Origin: Rubrivivax sp.
GTDB taxonomy: Bacteria > Pseudomonadota > Gammaproteobacteria > Burkholderiales > Burkholderiaceae_C
DNA length: 64,000 nt
Assembly: GCA_027485165.1 (NCBI GenBank)
Contig: JAIXRN010000017.1
Span: 175,782-239,781, forward strand
Direction of reading: 5' to 3'
Shown: positions 1-8,894 of the stretch, piece after piece
How the letters are laid out: each line of letters starts with the position of its first letter
How positions within the stretch are numbered: the first letter of the stretch is position 1
Program-made: the position numbers and the translations under genes
Notes under the pieces: generated by a model
What the model was told of the DNA's origin: nothing
What the model saw: the letters and a program-made list of their open reading frames with translations, nothing else
Database searches by the model: none

Positions 1-462
1 GACGAACGCCAGCATGTGCACGACGTCGATGGCCAGCGCGTCCAGCTGCGCGCCGCGGGCGATGGCCAGGGCCTGGTCGAAGGCCTGGCGCGCCTGGGCG
101 CGGGTGGCGTCGGTCTGCTCGTCGGCACGATGCCGGGGCGATGCCCAGCTGCGACCCCATTCCAGTGCATGCCGGGCCTGCACTTCGGGCCCCGCAGTCG
201 CCACCCGCGGCGCCATGGCGGCCAGCGTCGCGCGGGCGCGTTCGAAATCGCGACGCAGGCCCCAGGTGCGGGCGATCTGGGTCTGCAGGATCAGGGCTGG
301 GTCGCCCTGGGCGCCGGCCAGCGCGCTCAGAAAGCGCTGCTCGCTGCCGGCGGGGTCGTTGAAGTCCCAGAGCGCGGCGATGTCGACGGCCGGGGGTTCA
401 GGAGCGGCAGGGGTCTGTGTCATGGCCAGCAGCGCCGCCAGGGCGCATCCCAGGTGCTTCAT
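1..462 (-). CDS. Secreted helical-repeat (TPR-like) protein, 3' end cut by window edge
   Basis: An open frame runs leftward from ATG at 462 to the window edge with no stop, giving 154 residues. It starts MKHLGCALAALLAMTQTPAA, a short signal peptide with a Cys at position 6. The rest is Ala/Arg/Gln-rich helical sequence with repeated spacing (ARTWGLRRDFERARATLAAM, QARQAFDQALAIARGAQLDA), the pattern of TPR-like repeats. The family was not recognised. A periplasmic TPR protein is an inference from composition. Open frames on the opposite strand here look like codon-bias shadows. Confidence 0.6.
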   Translation of the reverse strand, partial: MKHLGCALAALLAMTQTPAAPEPPAVDIAALWDFNDPAGSEQRFLSALAGAQGDPALILQTQIARTWGLRRDFERARATLAAMAPRVATAGPEVQARHALEWGRSWASPRHRADEQTDATRAQARQAFDQALAIARGAQLDALAIDVVHMLAFV

Positions 463-647
463 GCGGCCGAATGCTAGCGGCGTTCGCAAGCTGGATAGCC
501 ATCGGGGCGAGCCTTGCCTGCATTCAGCGGCGCGATGCCCGGCGAAAACGCAGGCCTGAATTCCCGAGGTGTTGCGCCACAGCGGCATCGCCGCTGGTCG
601 CCACGAAGGGCAGCCGCGAACCCAGAGATTCGAAGAAGGAAACGGCA

Positions 648-719
648 ATGAACAAGCTACTGGCCGAGGGGTTCGGTACGTTCTGGCTGGTGCTGGGGGG
701 CTGCGGCAGTGCGGCTTGA
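648..719 (+). pseudogene. aqpZ: 5' remnant of aquaporin Z
   Basis: ATG at 648 opens a 23-codon frame ending at TGA 717-719. The peptide contains LLAEGFGTFWLVLGGCGSAA, which is the well-known N-terminal end of the first membrane helix of bacterial AqpZ (family pattern LAAExxGTFWLVxGGCGSA). A normal Shine-Dalgarno-like GAAGGA lies at 634-639. AqpZ is about 230 residues, and the NPA pore motifs and all other helices are absent. The next 23 bases lead straight into another gene. I infer a deletion that removed about 90% of aqpZ and kept its start region. Confidence 0.75.
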
Positions 720-741
720 CCAGCCATTCGCCGGGCGCCCC

Positions 742-1125
742 ATGAGACGCAGCATCCAGGCCTGGCTGGTGGGCGCAAGCCTGCTGCTGGGGGCCGCCGC
801 GGGGCTGGCGACGGCAGATGGACCGGATTTCTTGGCCGTGCGCGATGTCGCCGTCACCGACGTGTTGAACATCCGCGCCCAGCCCGGTGCCCAGGCGCGG
901 CGCCTGGGTTCGATCCCGCACAACGCCCAGTGCATCCGTAACCTGGGTTGCCAGGGCGGGATCAGCTTGCAGGAATTCACCAGCCTGACGCCCGAGCAAC
1001 AAAGGCTGCGCGCCCGTGCGAACCCGCGCTGGTGCAAGGTGCAGTACCAGGGGGTGACGGGGTGGGTGGCGGGCCGATACCTGGGTGAAAGTTCAGAAGG
1101 CAGCGGTGGCCCCTGCACGCGCTGA
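742..1125 (+). CDS. Small secreted protein with bacterial SH3 domain
   Basis: A 127-residue protein. ATG at 742 is preferred over an in-frame GTG at 709 because it begins a clean signal peptide (MRRSIQAWLVGASLLLGAAA, cleavage near Ala-Thr-Ala-Asp). The mature part has the bacterial SH3 (SH3_3) pattern VTDVLNIRAQPGAQARRLGS, then two Cys in CIRNLGC that could form a disulfide, and ends WCKVQYQGVTGWVAGRYL, the usual last strand of the fold. Such domains commonly bind peptidoglycan or act as periplasmic sensors. The specific role is unknown. It follows the aqpZ remnant directly and may now be read from that promoter. Confidence 0.8.
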   Translation: MRRSIQAWLVGASLLLGAAAGLATADGPDFLAVRDVAVTDVLNIRAQPGAQARRLGSIPHNAQCIRNLGCQGGISLQEFTSLTPEQQRLRARANPRWCKVQYQGVTGWVAGRYLGESSEGSGGPCTR

Positions 1126-1132
1126 ACCACAG

Positions 1133-1148
1133 GCTGCAGGCCTGCAGC
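1133..1148. repeat. Perfect 16-bp palindrome GCTGCAGGCCTGCAGC
   Basis: A perfect palindrome lies eight bases after the stop of the SH3 protein. It has no loop and no T-run after it, so it is a poor intrinsic terminator. It could be a protein-binding site or chance. The rest of the 1126-1314 gap shows nothing recognisable. Confidence 0.3.
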
Positions 1149-1314
1149 TTGGCCAGCCGGGCGACGCTGCGCTTTCTGGATAGCAAGGCCCGCATCGAAC
1201 TGTTTCACTGCTGGGGCAGACCTGCAGCCCCAGCACGCCAAGATCCGCGTCCACCGGCAGCGCGGTGTCGGCGTGGCCCGGTCGGTTCTACTTCTCAGCA
1301 TCAGGAAACTCGTC

Positions 1315-2307
1315 ATGCACAGCACCCGACCCCAGCAGTACTTGACCCTTTGCGCGGCGCTGGCCCTGGCCCTGAACGGCCTGCCCGTCCACGCCCAGAC
1401 GGTGGACGAGCTGAAGGACCTGGTTGGCGTGAAGGGCGCCAGCGGTGAGTCTGAACTCGAACGCCGGGGCTATACCCACATCGACACCAGCAAGGCGCGC
1501 GATGCCGCCTACGCCTACTGGTGGAGCAACCAGAAAAGCCGCTGCGTGCGCGTCACGACGCGGGACGGTCGCTACCAGGCCCTGACCGACGTGGACGCAT
1601 CGGACTGCGGCCAGACGAAGAAGGAAAGCGGTCTGAGCGACGGCGCCAAGGTGGCCATCGGCGCGGCCGCCTTGCTGGGCATCGCCGCCCTGGCCCACAA
1701 GTCGCACCACCGCGATGACCGCAACTACAACGAACAGCAGACCGCCGACTTCGAACGCGGTTACCGCGACGGGCTCTACAACAACAGTTTCAACAGCCGA
1801 GGCGCCGGTAGCGAATACCGTGATGGCTACAACCAGGGTGTCAGCGAGCGCGGCCAGCAGTCCAGCTACCGCAACCGGGGCAACAACGACGTCTACAGCG
1901 CGGGCTGGACACGTTGCGCCCAAGAGGGCGAGTACTGTCGCGTCGACGGCTCAGCCCGGGTGCGCTTTGGCGGCGACAACCGGTACGAGTACCGGAACGT
2001 CACAGGCGGCATCCAGTGCTCGACGCGCGAGTTCGGCGACCCGGCCTACGGCGTCAACAAGAGCTGCGACATCCAGCCCCGCGGGGGCGGCTACGGCAAC
2101 GTGAACTACGGCAGTGGCTGGGACCATTGCAGCAACGAAGGCGGTTTCTGCAGCTTCAGCGGCTCGGCCGAGGTGCGCTTTGGCGTGAACGGCCGGTTCG
2201 TCACGCGCCGTGGTGTCAATGGCCTGCCGTGTGACATGGAAACCTTCGGCAACGACCCCGCTTACGGGCAGAAGAAGCAGTGCTTCGTGCGCCGAAGCGG
2301 GCGCTAG
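1315..2307 (+). CDS. Secreted two-repeat cysteine-containing protein
   Basis: 330 residues. ATG at 1315 opens a signal peptide (YLTLCAALALALNGLPVHAQ); an upstream in-frame GTG at 1273 would put charged sequence before it. The N-terminal half has one WW/RCVRV-type segment and a hydrophobic stretch (VAIGAAALLGIAALAHKSHH) that may be a membrane segment. A Tyr/Asn/Arg-rich linker follows. The C-terminal third is two tandem units of about 45 residues, each reading W..C..EG..C...G.A.VRFG...R...R....G..C....FG.DPAYG..K.C. Each unit has four Cys, suggesting two disulfides per unit. It resembles DUF3011-like lectin-type repeats, but I am not sure of the family. Confidence 0.75.
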   Translation: MHSTRPQQYLTLCAALALALNGLPVHAQTVDELKDLVGVKGASGESELERRGYTHIDTSKARDAAYAYWWSNQKSRCVRVTTRDGRYQALTDVDASDCGQTKKESGLSDGAKVAIGAAALLGIAALAHKSHHRDDRNYNEQQTADFERGYRDGLYNNSFNSRGAGSEYRDGYNQGVSERGQQSSYRNRGNNDVYSAGWTRCAQEGEYCRVDGSARVRFGGDNRYEYRNVTGGIQCSTREFGDPAYGVNKSCDIQPRGGGYGNVNYGSGWDHCSNEGGFCSFSGSAEVRFGVNGRFVTRRGVNGLPCDMETFGNDPAYGQKKQCFVRRSGR

Positions 2308-2334
2308 GCGCCTGCGCTGCTTCGGCGGCCAGCC

Positions 2335-3252
2335 TCAGCCCGCTGCTTTTTGCGGCCAAGTGGCCAGCAGCAGGCCCAGCAACGCCAGTGCGAAGGCCGC
2401 CAGATGCGCCGGCCCGAAGCTTTCGCCCAGCACCAGCACGCCCACCAAGGCCGCGCTGACCGGCAGCAGCACCGTGAACACGCCAGCGCGCGATGACGGC
2501 ACGTGCCGCAGCCCGCGCATCCACAGCCAAACCGTCACCATGCTGGCCGCCAGGGCGTAGAACACCAGCAGCACCCAGCTGGCCGTGGGTACGGCGGCGA
2601 AGTCGAAGCGACTGGCCTGCCACAGGCCGAAGGGCGTGACCAGGGCCAAGCCCCACAGGTTGATGAGCGCGCTGATGCGCCGCGGTGAGACATTGCCCGT
2701 GAGCCGCTTGCCGATGACGACATAGCTGGCTTCGCACACCACCGCGGCCAACAGCAAGGCATACCCCAGCGGCGACGCTGCCGCGCCAGCCTGGGCCCCG
2801 GCCGCACCGCCGCTGTCGCTGCGCGCCAGGGCCAGCAGCGCAATGCCCAGCGCCGCGCAGGCGATCGCAGCCATCACCCGTGGCCTGATCTGTTCGCCCA
2901 GGAACACGCGTGACAGCACGGCCACCACGGCCGGGATGGCCGCCATCACCACGCCAGCAGCCAGCGCCGATGTGAGCGCCACACCGTACAGCATGCAGAT
3001 ACTGAACAGGAAGTTGCCGAGGAAGCTTTCCCAGAACAGCAGCCGCCGGTCGGCTGACGACAGCGGCGCTTCGCCCCGGCCGCGCCGCACCCAGTGCGCC
3101 ATGGCCACAGCCGCGATGCCAAAGCGCAGCCAGGCCAGCAGCAGCACCGGAAACACCGCCACCAGCAGCTTTGAAAGCCCCACATAGCTGCCCACCAAGG
3201 CCATGCTGGCGGCCAGGCTCAGGTACGCGCCCAGCGGCACAGCAGCCGTCAC
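2335..3252 (-). CDS. EamA-family (DMT superfamily) transporter
   Basis: 305 residues, GTG start at 3252. Ten hydrophobic segments in two five-helix halves fit the drug/metabolite transporter fold; the first half begins LGAYLSLAASMALVGSYVGL and the second starts around PLGYALLLAAVVCEASYVVI. The protein is about the usual length of EamA family members (290-310). Family members export amino acids or metabolites, and the substrate cannot be read from sequence. It converges with the secreted repeat protein with a gap of 27 bases and lies just downstream of the polyamine set on the same strand, 37 bases after the porin gene. Confidence 0.85.
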   Translation of the reverse strand: MTAAVPLGAYLSLAASMALVGSYVGLSKLLVAVFPVLLLAWLRFGIAAVAMAHWVRRGRGEAPLSSADRRLLFWESFLGNFLFSICMLYGVALTSALAAGVVMAAIPAVVAVLSRVFLGEQIRPRVMAAIACAALGIALLALARSDSGGAAGAQAGAAASPLGYALLLAAVVCEASYVVIGKRLTGNVSPRRISALINLWGLALVTPFGLWQASRFDFAAVPTASWVLLVFYALAASMVTVWLWMRGLRHVPSSRAGVFTVLLPVSAALVGVLVLGESFGPAHLAAFALALLGLLLATWPQKAAG

Positions 3253-3289
3253 GCTGGCGAGGCCTGCAGGCGGTTGGTCTTCGGCGGAA

Positions 3290-4723
3290 TCAGAAGCTGA
3301 CCACCACTGAAGCGCCCAGCAGGTGATTGCGGCGCGCGTAGCCGCCGGTCTTCACGTCCAGAAACACCGGCTGCGTGGCCGCGTCCAGGCGGTATTCGAG
3401 CTTGAAGATGGTGGTCTCGTCGAAGAGGTAGTTCATGCCGGCCGACAGGGCATAGCGATTCGATCCCACGCTCTCGCCGCTCGCAAAGCCGTTGTTGTCG
3501 CCCACGCCGCGGCCGATGCCGTTGATGTCGTCGTCGAAGCTGAAGCCCAGCAGACCGCCGCCGTTCTTCGTGTTCTTGACGTAGTCGGCGCGCAGCACGC
3601 CTTCCAGTCGCGGCGTGAACTTGTAGCCGGCCAGGCCCGAGACACCCCACCACTGTGCGTCGCGCAGTTGCCCGTCGCTGTTGAAGATGGCCGAGCCCTT
3701 CTGCTGGCCATAGCTGACCTGGCCGAACAGGGACAGGTCGCCCCGGGTGTAGAAGGCATCGGCCTCGATCAGGTGGATGTTGGTGTAGCGCCCTGCGCCG
3801 GCAAAGGCCTGCTCGACGCCATCGGCGTCGATGTAGGTGCCGTCGGCAGCGAAGTTGGCTGCCTTGCCGTGCAGGCCCGTGAAGCCGAAACCGCTGAATT
3901 CACCGCGCGAATAGTCGACGCGATAGATCAGCACCGGCTGGCGCGTGCCGGCCGGCGTGCGCGCCGTGTTCATGTTGGCCAGGCCGGCCCGAACCCACCA
4001 CTTGCCGCTGGTGATGTCCATCACCGCGCCTGTGTAGGCCGTGGGCGCCATCGTGTCGAACAGCAGGTTGTGGGTGATGAGCTTGTTGCCGGCGGGCAGG
4101 GTGATTTCGTAGCCCGTCCAGTCGGGGATCTGGCCCACCCAGAGCCGGGTGTTCGAGTCCGACAGCGGGATCGAGACCGAGGCCTCGTGCACGATCGACC
4201 CACCGTTGGCCAGGGCGCCGGTGCCGCGTTCGGGCGCCAACGTCAGTTTCCAGCGCGCACCGCCTTCGGTTTCCTTTTCGAAGTCCAGCACCGCCATGCC
4301 GAAGTAGCCGTTGTCGTAGGTGTAGCGGCCGCCGCCGTTGTTCAGCAGCACAAAGCTGGCGTTCTTCTGCCGGCGGTTGTAGATCCAGGTCGGGTCGATC
4401 TGGCCGCTGATCTTCAGGCCCTTCAGCCCCTGGTCGGCAAAGCTGTCTTGCAGGCTTTCGGCCTTCACTGCGACACGGCTCAGTTCGCGCGCCTGTTCGG
4501 GGGTCATGCCCCATTGGCCGGGTGCCGGCGCAGCTGCTGGCGGTGCAGCTTGCAGCTTCTTTTCAAGTTCGATCACGCGGTCGCGCAGCGCCCGCAGTTC
4601 CTTCAGCAGCTCTTCGTTGCTTTGGGCGGCAGCGGGCAGGCTGGCGGCCAGGCTGGATGCCACGGCGACCGGAAGAACCAGGGCCTGGATGCGCAAGGGG
4701 CGGGGACGGGCCGGCGGCTTCAT
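3290..4723 (-). CDS. Outer-membrane porin-like protein with N-terminal coiled coil (DUF3138-like)
   Basis: 477 residues. A signal peptide ends near [10 protein letters not shown], then a heptad-type coiled coil (ELLKELRALRDRVIELEKKL) and a Pro/Ala linker. The rest is rich in alternating polar/aromatic strands typical of 16-18-stranded porins, and it ends in a terminal Phe (GASVVVSF), the usual outer-membrane insertion signal. The layout (signal, coiled coil, barrel) matches DUF3138 proteins of Burkholderiales as I recall them; the assignment is by eye. It is the last gene of the leftward polyamine set, 37 bases after potI, so a role in polyamine passage through the outer membrane is a reasonable inference. 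Confidence 0.7.
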   Translation of the reverse strand: MKPPARPRPLRIQALVLPVAVASSLAASLPAAAQSNEELLKELRALRDRVIELEKKLQAAPPAAAPAPGQWGMTPEQARELSRVAVKAESLQDSFADQGLKGLKISGQIDPTWIYNRRQKNASFVLLNNGGGRYTYDNGYFGMAVLDFEKETEGGARWKLTLAPERGTGALANGGSIVHEASVSIPLSDSNTRLWVGQIPDWTGYEITLPAGNKLITHNLLFDTMAPTAYTGAVMDITSGKWWVRAGLANMNTARTPAGTRQPVLIYRVDYSRGEFSGFGFTGLHGKAANFAADGTYIDADGVEQAFAGAGRYTNIHLIEADAFYTRGDLSLFGQVSYGQQKGSAIFNSDGQLRDAQWWGVSGLAGYKFTPRLEGVLRADYVKNTKNGGGLLGFSFDDDINGIGRGVGDNNGFASGESVGSNRYALSAGMNYLFDETTIFKLEYRLDAATQPVFLDVKTGGYARRNHLLGASVVVSF

Positions 4724-4760
4724 GCGGTGCTCTCCTCGGGGGGCGTTGTTGTTCAGGGTG

Positions 4761-5600
4761 TCAGTGGCGGCGCGCGGCAGCCAGGTCGCGGGCGCGCTGG
4801 CGTTCAGCCCGTGCGATGAAGTAGCTGGCCAGCACCACGCCGATGGCGACGATGACGATGGTGACCGTGGCGACGGCGTTCACGCTGGGGTTCAGCCCCA
4901 GGCGCGCCCGCGAGAAGATCACCAGCGGCATGGTGGTAGACCCGGGCCCGGACAGGAAGGCCGAGAGCACCACGTCGTCCAGGCTGATGGTGAATGTCAG
5001 CAGCCAGGCCGACACCAGGCTCTGCGCGATCATCGGCAGCGTCACCAGCCAGAACACCTGGTGCGGGCGGGCGCCCAGGTCCATCGCGGCTTCTTCCAGC
5101 TGCGGATTCAGGTCCTGCAGGCGCGACTGGATGACCACCGTGGCATAGGCCATGCCCAGCAGCAGATGGCCCAGCCAGATGGTCGTCATGCCGCGTTCAG
5201 GAAAGCCCAGCGCACGCTGCACGCTCACCAGCATCCGCAGCAGCGACAGGCCCACCACCACTTCGGGCATCACCAGCGGCGCCGTCGTCATGCCCGCAAA
5301 GAGGGTGCGGCCCTTGAAGCGCTTGTACTTCACCAGGCTGAAGGCCGCGAGCGTGCCCAGCACCACCGAACCGCAGGCGGTGAGGAAGGCGATCTTCAGG
5401 CTGAGCCACAGGCCGGCGATGAGCTCGGTGTCGGTGGCGAGCGCCGCGTACCACTTCAGCGTGAAGCCGCGCCAGACGTTCGGAATGGCCGAATCGTTGA
5501 ACGAATACACCACCAGCGCCAGGATGGGCAGGTACAGAAAGGCGTAGCCCAGGCTGAGCCAGCCGCGGCCGAACCACAGGCCCGTCTTGGATGCCTTCAT
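4761..5600 (-). CDS. potI: Putrescine ABC transporter permease PotI
   Basis: 279 residues with six predicted membrane helices. The EAA loop for docking the ATPase is seen in LEEAAMDLGARPHQVFWLVT, followed by LPMIAQSLVSAWLLTFTISLDDVVLSAFLSGPGSTTMP, which is characteristic of the PotC/PotI subfamily. It pairs with PotH to form the inner-membrane channel of the putrescine importer. The gene overlaps potH by 4 bases, indicating translational coupling. Confidence 0.93.
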   Translation of the reverse strand: MKASKTGLWFGRGWLSLGYAFLYLPILALVVYSFNDSAIPNVWRGFTLKWYAALATDTELIAGLWLSLKIAFLTACGSVVLGTLAAFSLVKYKRFKGRTLFAGMTTAPLVMPEVVVGLSLLRMLVSVQRALGFPERGMTTIWLGHLLLGMAYATVVIQSRLQDLNPQLEEAAMDLGARPHQVFWLVTLPMIAQSLVSAWLLTFTISLDDVVLSAFLSGPGSTTMPLVIFSRARLGLNPSVNAVATVTIVIVAIGVVLASYFIARAERQRARDLAAARRH

Positions 5601-6526
5601 CGGCCTTTCTCCTGGGCTTCAGCCTGGTATTTGCTGAAGATGGCGATCGGCACGATCACCAGCAGCACCATCACCACGGCCACTGTGCTGGCCATCGGCC
5701 AGTCGTTGTTGCTGAAGAACTCGTCCCACAGCACGCGGCCGATCATCAGCGTCTCGGGCCCGCCCAGCAGTTCGGGAATGACGAACTCACCGACGCAGGG
5801 AATGAACACCAGCATGCTGCCGGCGATGATGCCGGCCTTGGACATCGGCACCGTGATCTTCCAGAACGCCACCCAGGGGCTGGCGCCCAGGTCGGCCGCG
5901 GCTTCCAGCAGCCGCAGGTCCATCTTCACCAGGTTGCCGTACAGCGGCAGGATCATGAAGGGCAGATAGGTGTAGGTCATGCCCAGCACCAGCGAGAACG
6001 GCGTGTGCATCAGGTTGCCCTGCGTGGTGATCAGGCCGAGCGCCAGCAGCACCCGGTCCAGCCCCAGGCCGACGATGAAGTCTGCCGCCCAGCCGTTGTC
6101 GCTGAGCAGGCCGCGCCAGGCGTACACGCGCAGCAGAAACGACGTCCAGAACGGCAGCATCACCAGCATCAGCAAAAGCGGCTGCGCGGTGGGCCTGGCC
6201 CGCGCCATGAAATAGGCGAAGGGGTAACCGATGAACAGGCACAGCACCGTGGTGGCCGCCGCGTACTTCAGGCTGGCGATGTAGGTCTGCACGTACAGCG
6301 CGTCCTGCGCCAGGAAGACGTAGTTGCTGTACTTCAGCGTCAGCTGCACCGCGCCATCGACGAAACTGAGCACGTCCTTGAAGACCACGTTGTCCATCTC
6401 GGACACGCTGATCTTGCCGACGATGAAAAACGGGAACAGGAAGAACAGCAGCAGAAAGGCGAACGGCACCGCCACCACCGCGGTGCGCCCCGACAGCAGC
6501 TTGCCGGTGCCGGCGGGTTTGTTCAT
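5597..6526 (-). CDS. potH: Putrescine ABC transporter permease PotH
   Basis: 309 residues, six membrane helices after a short cytoplasmic start. PotB/PotH features include VYAWRGLLSDNGWAADFI in the periplasmic region and the EAA loop LLEAAADLGASPWVAFWKIT, then VPMSKAGIIAGSMLVFIPCVGEFVIPELLGG. It is the partner of PotI in the channel. It overlaps potG by 4 bases upstream and potI by 4 bases downstream. Confidence 0.93.
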   Translation of the reverse strand: MNKPAGTGKLLSGRTAVVAVPFAFLLLFFLFPFFIVGKISVSEMDNVVFKDVLSFVDGAVQLTLKYSNYVFLAQDALYVQTYIASLKYAAATTVLCLFIGYPFAYFMARARPTAQPLLLMLVMLPFWTSFLLRVYAWRGLLSDNGWAADFIVGLGLDRVLLALGLITTQGNLMHTPFSLVLGMTYTYLPFMILPLYGNLVKMDLRLLEAAADLGASPWVAFWKITVPMSKAGIIAGSMLVFIPCVGEFVIPELLGGPETLMIGRVLWDEFFSNNDWPMASTVAVVMVLLVIVPIAIFSKYQAEAQEKGR

Positions 6527-7647
6527 TGCGTCAGCACCACGTGGGCGTTGTCGGCCCAGCGTGCCCAGACCTGGTCGCCCCAGGTAAAGGCGTCGTCGTT
6601 GTGGCGGCGGGTGTTGGCCTGGCTCACCTTCAGCTTGGCGCCGCTGGCCAGCTGCAGGTGGAAGACGGTGAAGCTGCCGAAATAGGACATCTCCTTGATT
6701 TCGCCGCGCACGCAGTTGTGGCCCGGGCCGTGCGGATGCTGCGGCTCTTCACGCGTGAGCTCGATCTTTTCCGGCCGCAGTGCCACCGTCACGGCCATGC
6801 CTTCCGTGCCGGTGATGCCATGGCCGACGTAGTGCTGGCAGTCGGCGCAGCCGATCACGCAGTGGTCCTTCTCGTCGACGTCCAGCGTGCCGTCCATCAG
6901 GTTGACGTTGCCGATGAAGTCGGCCACGAAGCGCGTGGCCGGTGTTTCGTAGATGTCGCCTGGCGCGCCCACCTGCAGGAAGCGGCCTTCGCTCATGATG
7001 GCCACGCGGCTGGCCATGGTCATGGCCTCTTCCTGGTCGTGCGTGACCATCACGCAGGTCACGCCCACGCCTTCGATGATGTTCACCAGCTCGATCTGCG
7101 TCTGTTCGCGCAGCTTCTTGTCCAGCGCGCCCAGCGGTTCGTCCAGCAGCAGCAGCTGTGGCTGCTTGGCCAGGCTGCGCGCCAGCGCCACGCGCTGCTG
7201 CTGGCCGCCTGAAAGCTGGTGCGGTTTGCGGTCGCCGAACTTGCCCAGCTGCACCAGCTTCAGCATGGCGTCCACACGGCTGGCGATCTGGTCTTTCGGC
7301 AAGCCTTCGCGCTTCAGGCCGAAGGCGATGTTTTCCCACACGCTCAGGTGCGGGAAGAGCGCGTAGCTCTGGAACATCATGTTCATCGGCCGTTCGTAGG
7401 GCGGCAGCGTGGCCAGGTCACGACCGTCCAGCACGATGCGGCCGCTGGTGGGCGTCTCGAAGCCGGCCAGCATGCGCAGCAGCGTGCTTTTGCCGCAGCC
7501 CGAACTGCCCAGCAGGGCGAAGATCTCGCCCTTGGCGATGTCGACGCTGACGCCGTTGACGGCCTTGGTGCCGTTGAAGTCCTTGACGACGTTGTCGATG
7601 CGCAGGAATGCCGCGCCCTTGTCGGGTCTTGTGGCGGGGGCAGACAC
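6523..7647 (-). CDS. potG: Putrescine ABC transporter ATPase PotG
   Basis: 374 residues, GTG start two bases after the potF stop. All ABC motifs are present: Walker A GSSGCGKST, signature LSGGQQQRV, Walker B LLLLDEP and the switch His in VMVTHDQ. A C-terminal TOBE-type domain follows (VALRPEKIEL). The length agrees with PotA/PotG (about 375). The insert CVIGCADCQHYVGHG in the C-terminal part holds two Cys and two His and is less usual; it might bind a metal. The protein energises putrescine import through PotH/PotI. Confidence 0.93.
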   Translation of the reverse strand: MSAPATRPDKGAAFLRIDNVVKDFNGTKAVNGVSVDIAKGEIFALLGSSGCGKSTLLRMLAGFETPTSGRIVLDGRDLATLPPYERPMNMMFQSYALFPHLSVWENIAFGLKREGLPKDQIASRVDAMLKLVQLGKFGDRKPHQLSGGQQQRVALARSLAKQPQLLLLDEPLGALDKKLREQTQIELVNIIEGVGVTCVMVTHDQEEAMTMASRVAIMSEGRFLQVGAPGDIYETPATRFVADFIGNVNLMDGTLDVDEKDHCVIGCADCQHYVGHGITGTEGMAVTVALRPEKIELTREEPQHPHGPGHNCVRGEIKEMSYFGSFTVFHLQLASGAKLKVSQANTRRHNDDAFTWGDQVWARWADNAHVVLTQ

Positions 7648-7649
7648 GT

Positions 7650-8771
7650 TCAGAGCCCTGTCTTGAAGCTGGTGAAGGTGCGCGTCATCAGGCGGCGCAG
7701 GTCGTTGTTCAGGGTGTCGGGCGGCACCATGCGCGCCAGGTCAGTCGGCGGCAGGAAGACGGTGGGGTTGTTGGCCACTTCGGGCTTCACGAACTTCTTC
7801 GATTCCAGGTTCGGGTTGGCGTAGAACACCTTGTTCGTGAGCGAGGCGTGCACTTCCGGGCGCAGGATGTAGTTGATGAACTTGTGCGCGTTGCCCGGGC
7901 GCGGGGCGTCGGCCGGGATCACCATCACGTCGAAGAACAGCAGCCCGCCGTTTTTCGGCACCAGGGCTTCGATCTTGTGGCCGGTCTTGTTGTCGATGGC
8001 GCGCTGGCGCGCGATGTTGATGTCCCCGCTCCAGCCCAGGGCCACGCAGACGTTGCCGTTGGCCATGTCGTTGATGTAGCCCGAGCCGCTGAACAGCGTA
8101 ACGTGCGGCCGCACCGCCTTCAGCAGCGCAGCGGCGGCGGCATAGTCCGACGCGTTCTTGCTGAACGAAGGCTTGCCCAGGTAGTGCAGCGCGGCGGGCA
8201 CCACTTCGGTGGCGGAATCCAGGAAGCTGACGCCGCAGCTCTTCAGCCGGCTGATGTATTCGGGCTTGAACACCAGGTCCCAGGCGTTGTCGGGCATGGG
8301 CAGGTTGCCCAGGGCGGCCTTCACCTTGTCGACGTTGATGCCCACGGTGGTGTAGCCCCAGAGCCAGTTCACCATGTAGTCGTTGCCCGGGTCCATGCGC
8401 GCCAGCTGGGCCTGCAGGGCCGGGTCCAGGTTCTTCAGGTTGGGCAGCAGGCTCTTGTCGATCTTGCGCAGCAGCCCGCCTTCGGCCTGCAGCTTGGCCC
8501 AGTGCGAAGACGGCACCACGATGTCGTAGCCCGTCTTGCCCGCCACCAGCTTGGCGTGGACGATCTCGTTGTTGTCGAAGTTGTCGTACCGCACCTTGAT
8601 GCCGGTTTCCTTCTCGAAATTCCGGATCGTGTCTTCGGCGATGTAGTCCGACCAGTTGTAGATGTTGAGGACCTTCTCCTCTTCCTGCGCCAGGGCAGCG
8701 CCGGGGGCTGCCAGCAGGCAGGCCATCGACGCCAGGGCGGCCAGGGCCAGGGCAGCGGACTTCAGCTTCAT
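7650..8771 (-). CDS. potF: Periplasmic putrescine-binding protein PotF
   Basis: 373 residues. ATG at 8771 is chosen over ATG 8780 because AGGAG lies nine bases upstream of 8771 but directly abuts 8780. The signal peptide ends near AAPGAALAQ. The mature protein begins VLNIYNWSDYIAEDTI, the hallmark of PotD/PotF proteins, whose Trp/Ser/Asp/Tyr residues contact the polyamine. Later motifs are YDIVVPSSHWAKLQAEGG and GWSGDINIA. It delivers putrescine to PotGHI. It is encoded immediately before potG. Confidence 0.93.
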   Translation of the reverse strand: MKLKSAALALAALASMACLLAAPGAALAQEEEKVLNIYNWSDYIAEDTIRNFEKETGIKVRYDNFDNNEIVHAKLVAGKTGYDIVVPSSHWAKLQAEGGLLRKIDKSLLPNLKNLDPALQAQLARMDPGNDYMVNWLWGYTTVGINVDKVKAALGNLPMPDNAWDLVFKPEYISRLKSCGVSFLDSATEVVPAALHYLGKPSFSKNASDYAAAAALLKAVRPHVTLFSGSGYINDMANGNVCVALGWSGDINIARQRAIDNKTGHKIEALVPKNGGLLFFDVMVIPADAPRPGNAHKFINYILRPEVHASLTNKVFYANPNLESKKFVKPEVANNPTVFLPPTDLARMVPPDTLNNDLRRLMTRTFTSFKTGL

Positions 8772-8894
8772 GCGTTGCATCTCCTGCGGGCTTCTACTTG
8801 CGGTGGGCGTGTGGTGGGTGAGCGGTGTACGTGTGGTTGGGCGCGCGGTGGTTCGGTTTTCGGGGCGCGATTCTGTCAGCGCTGGCCCGGGCCC

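Noticed and set aside
1133..1148. Intrinsic terminator of the SH3 gene
   Set aside because: The palindrome has no loop and no following T-run.
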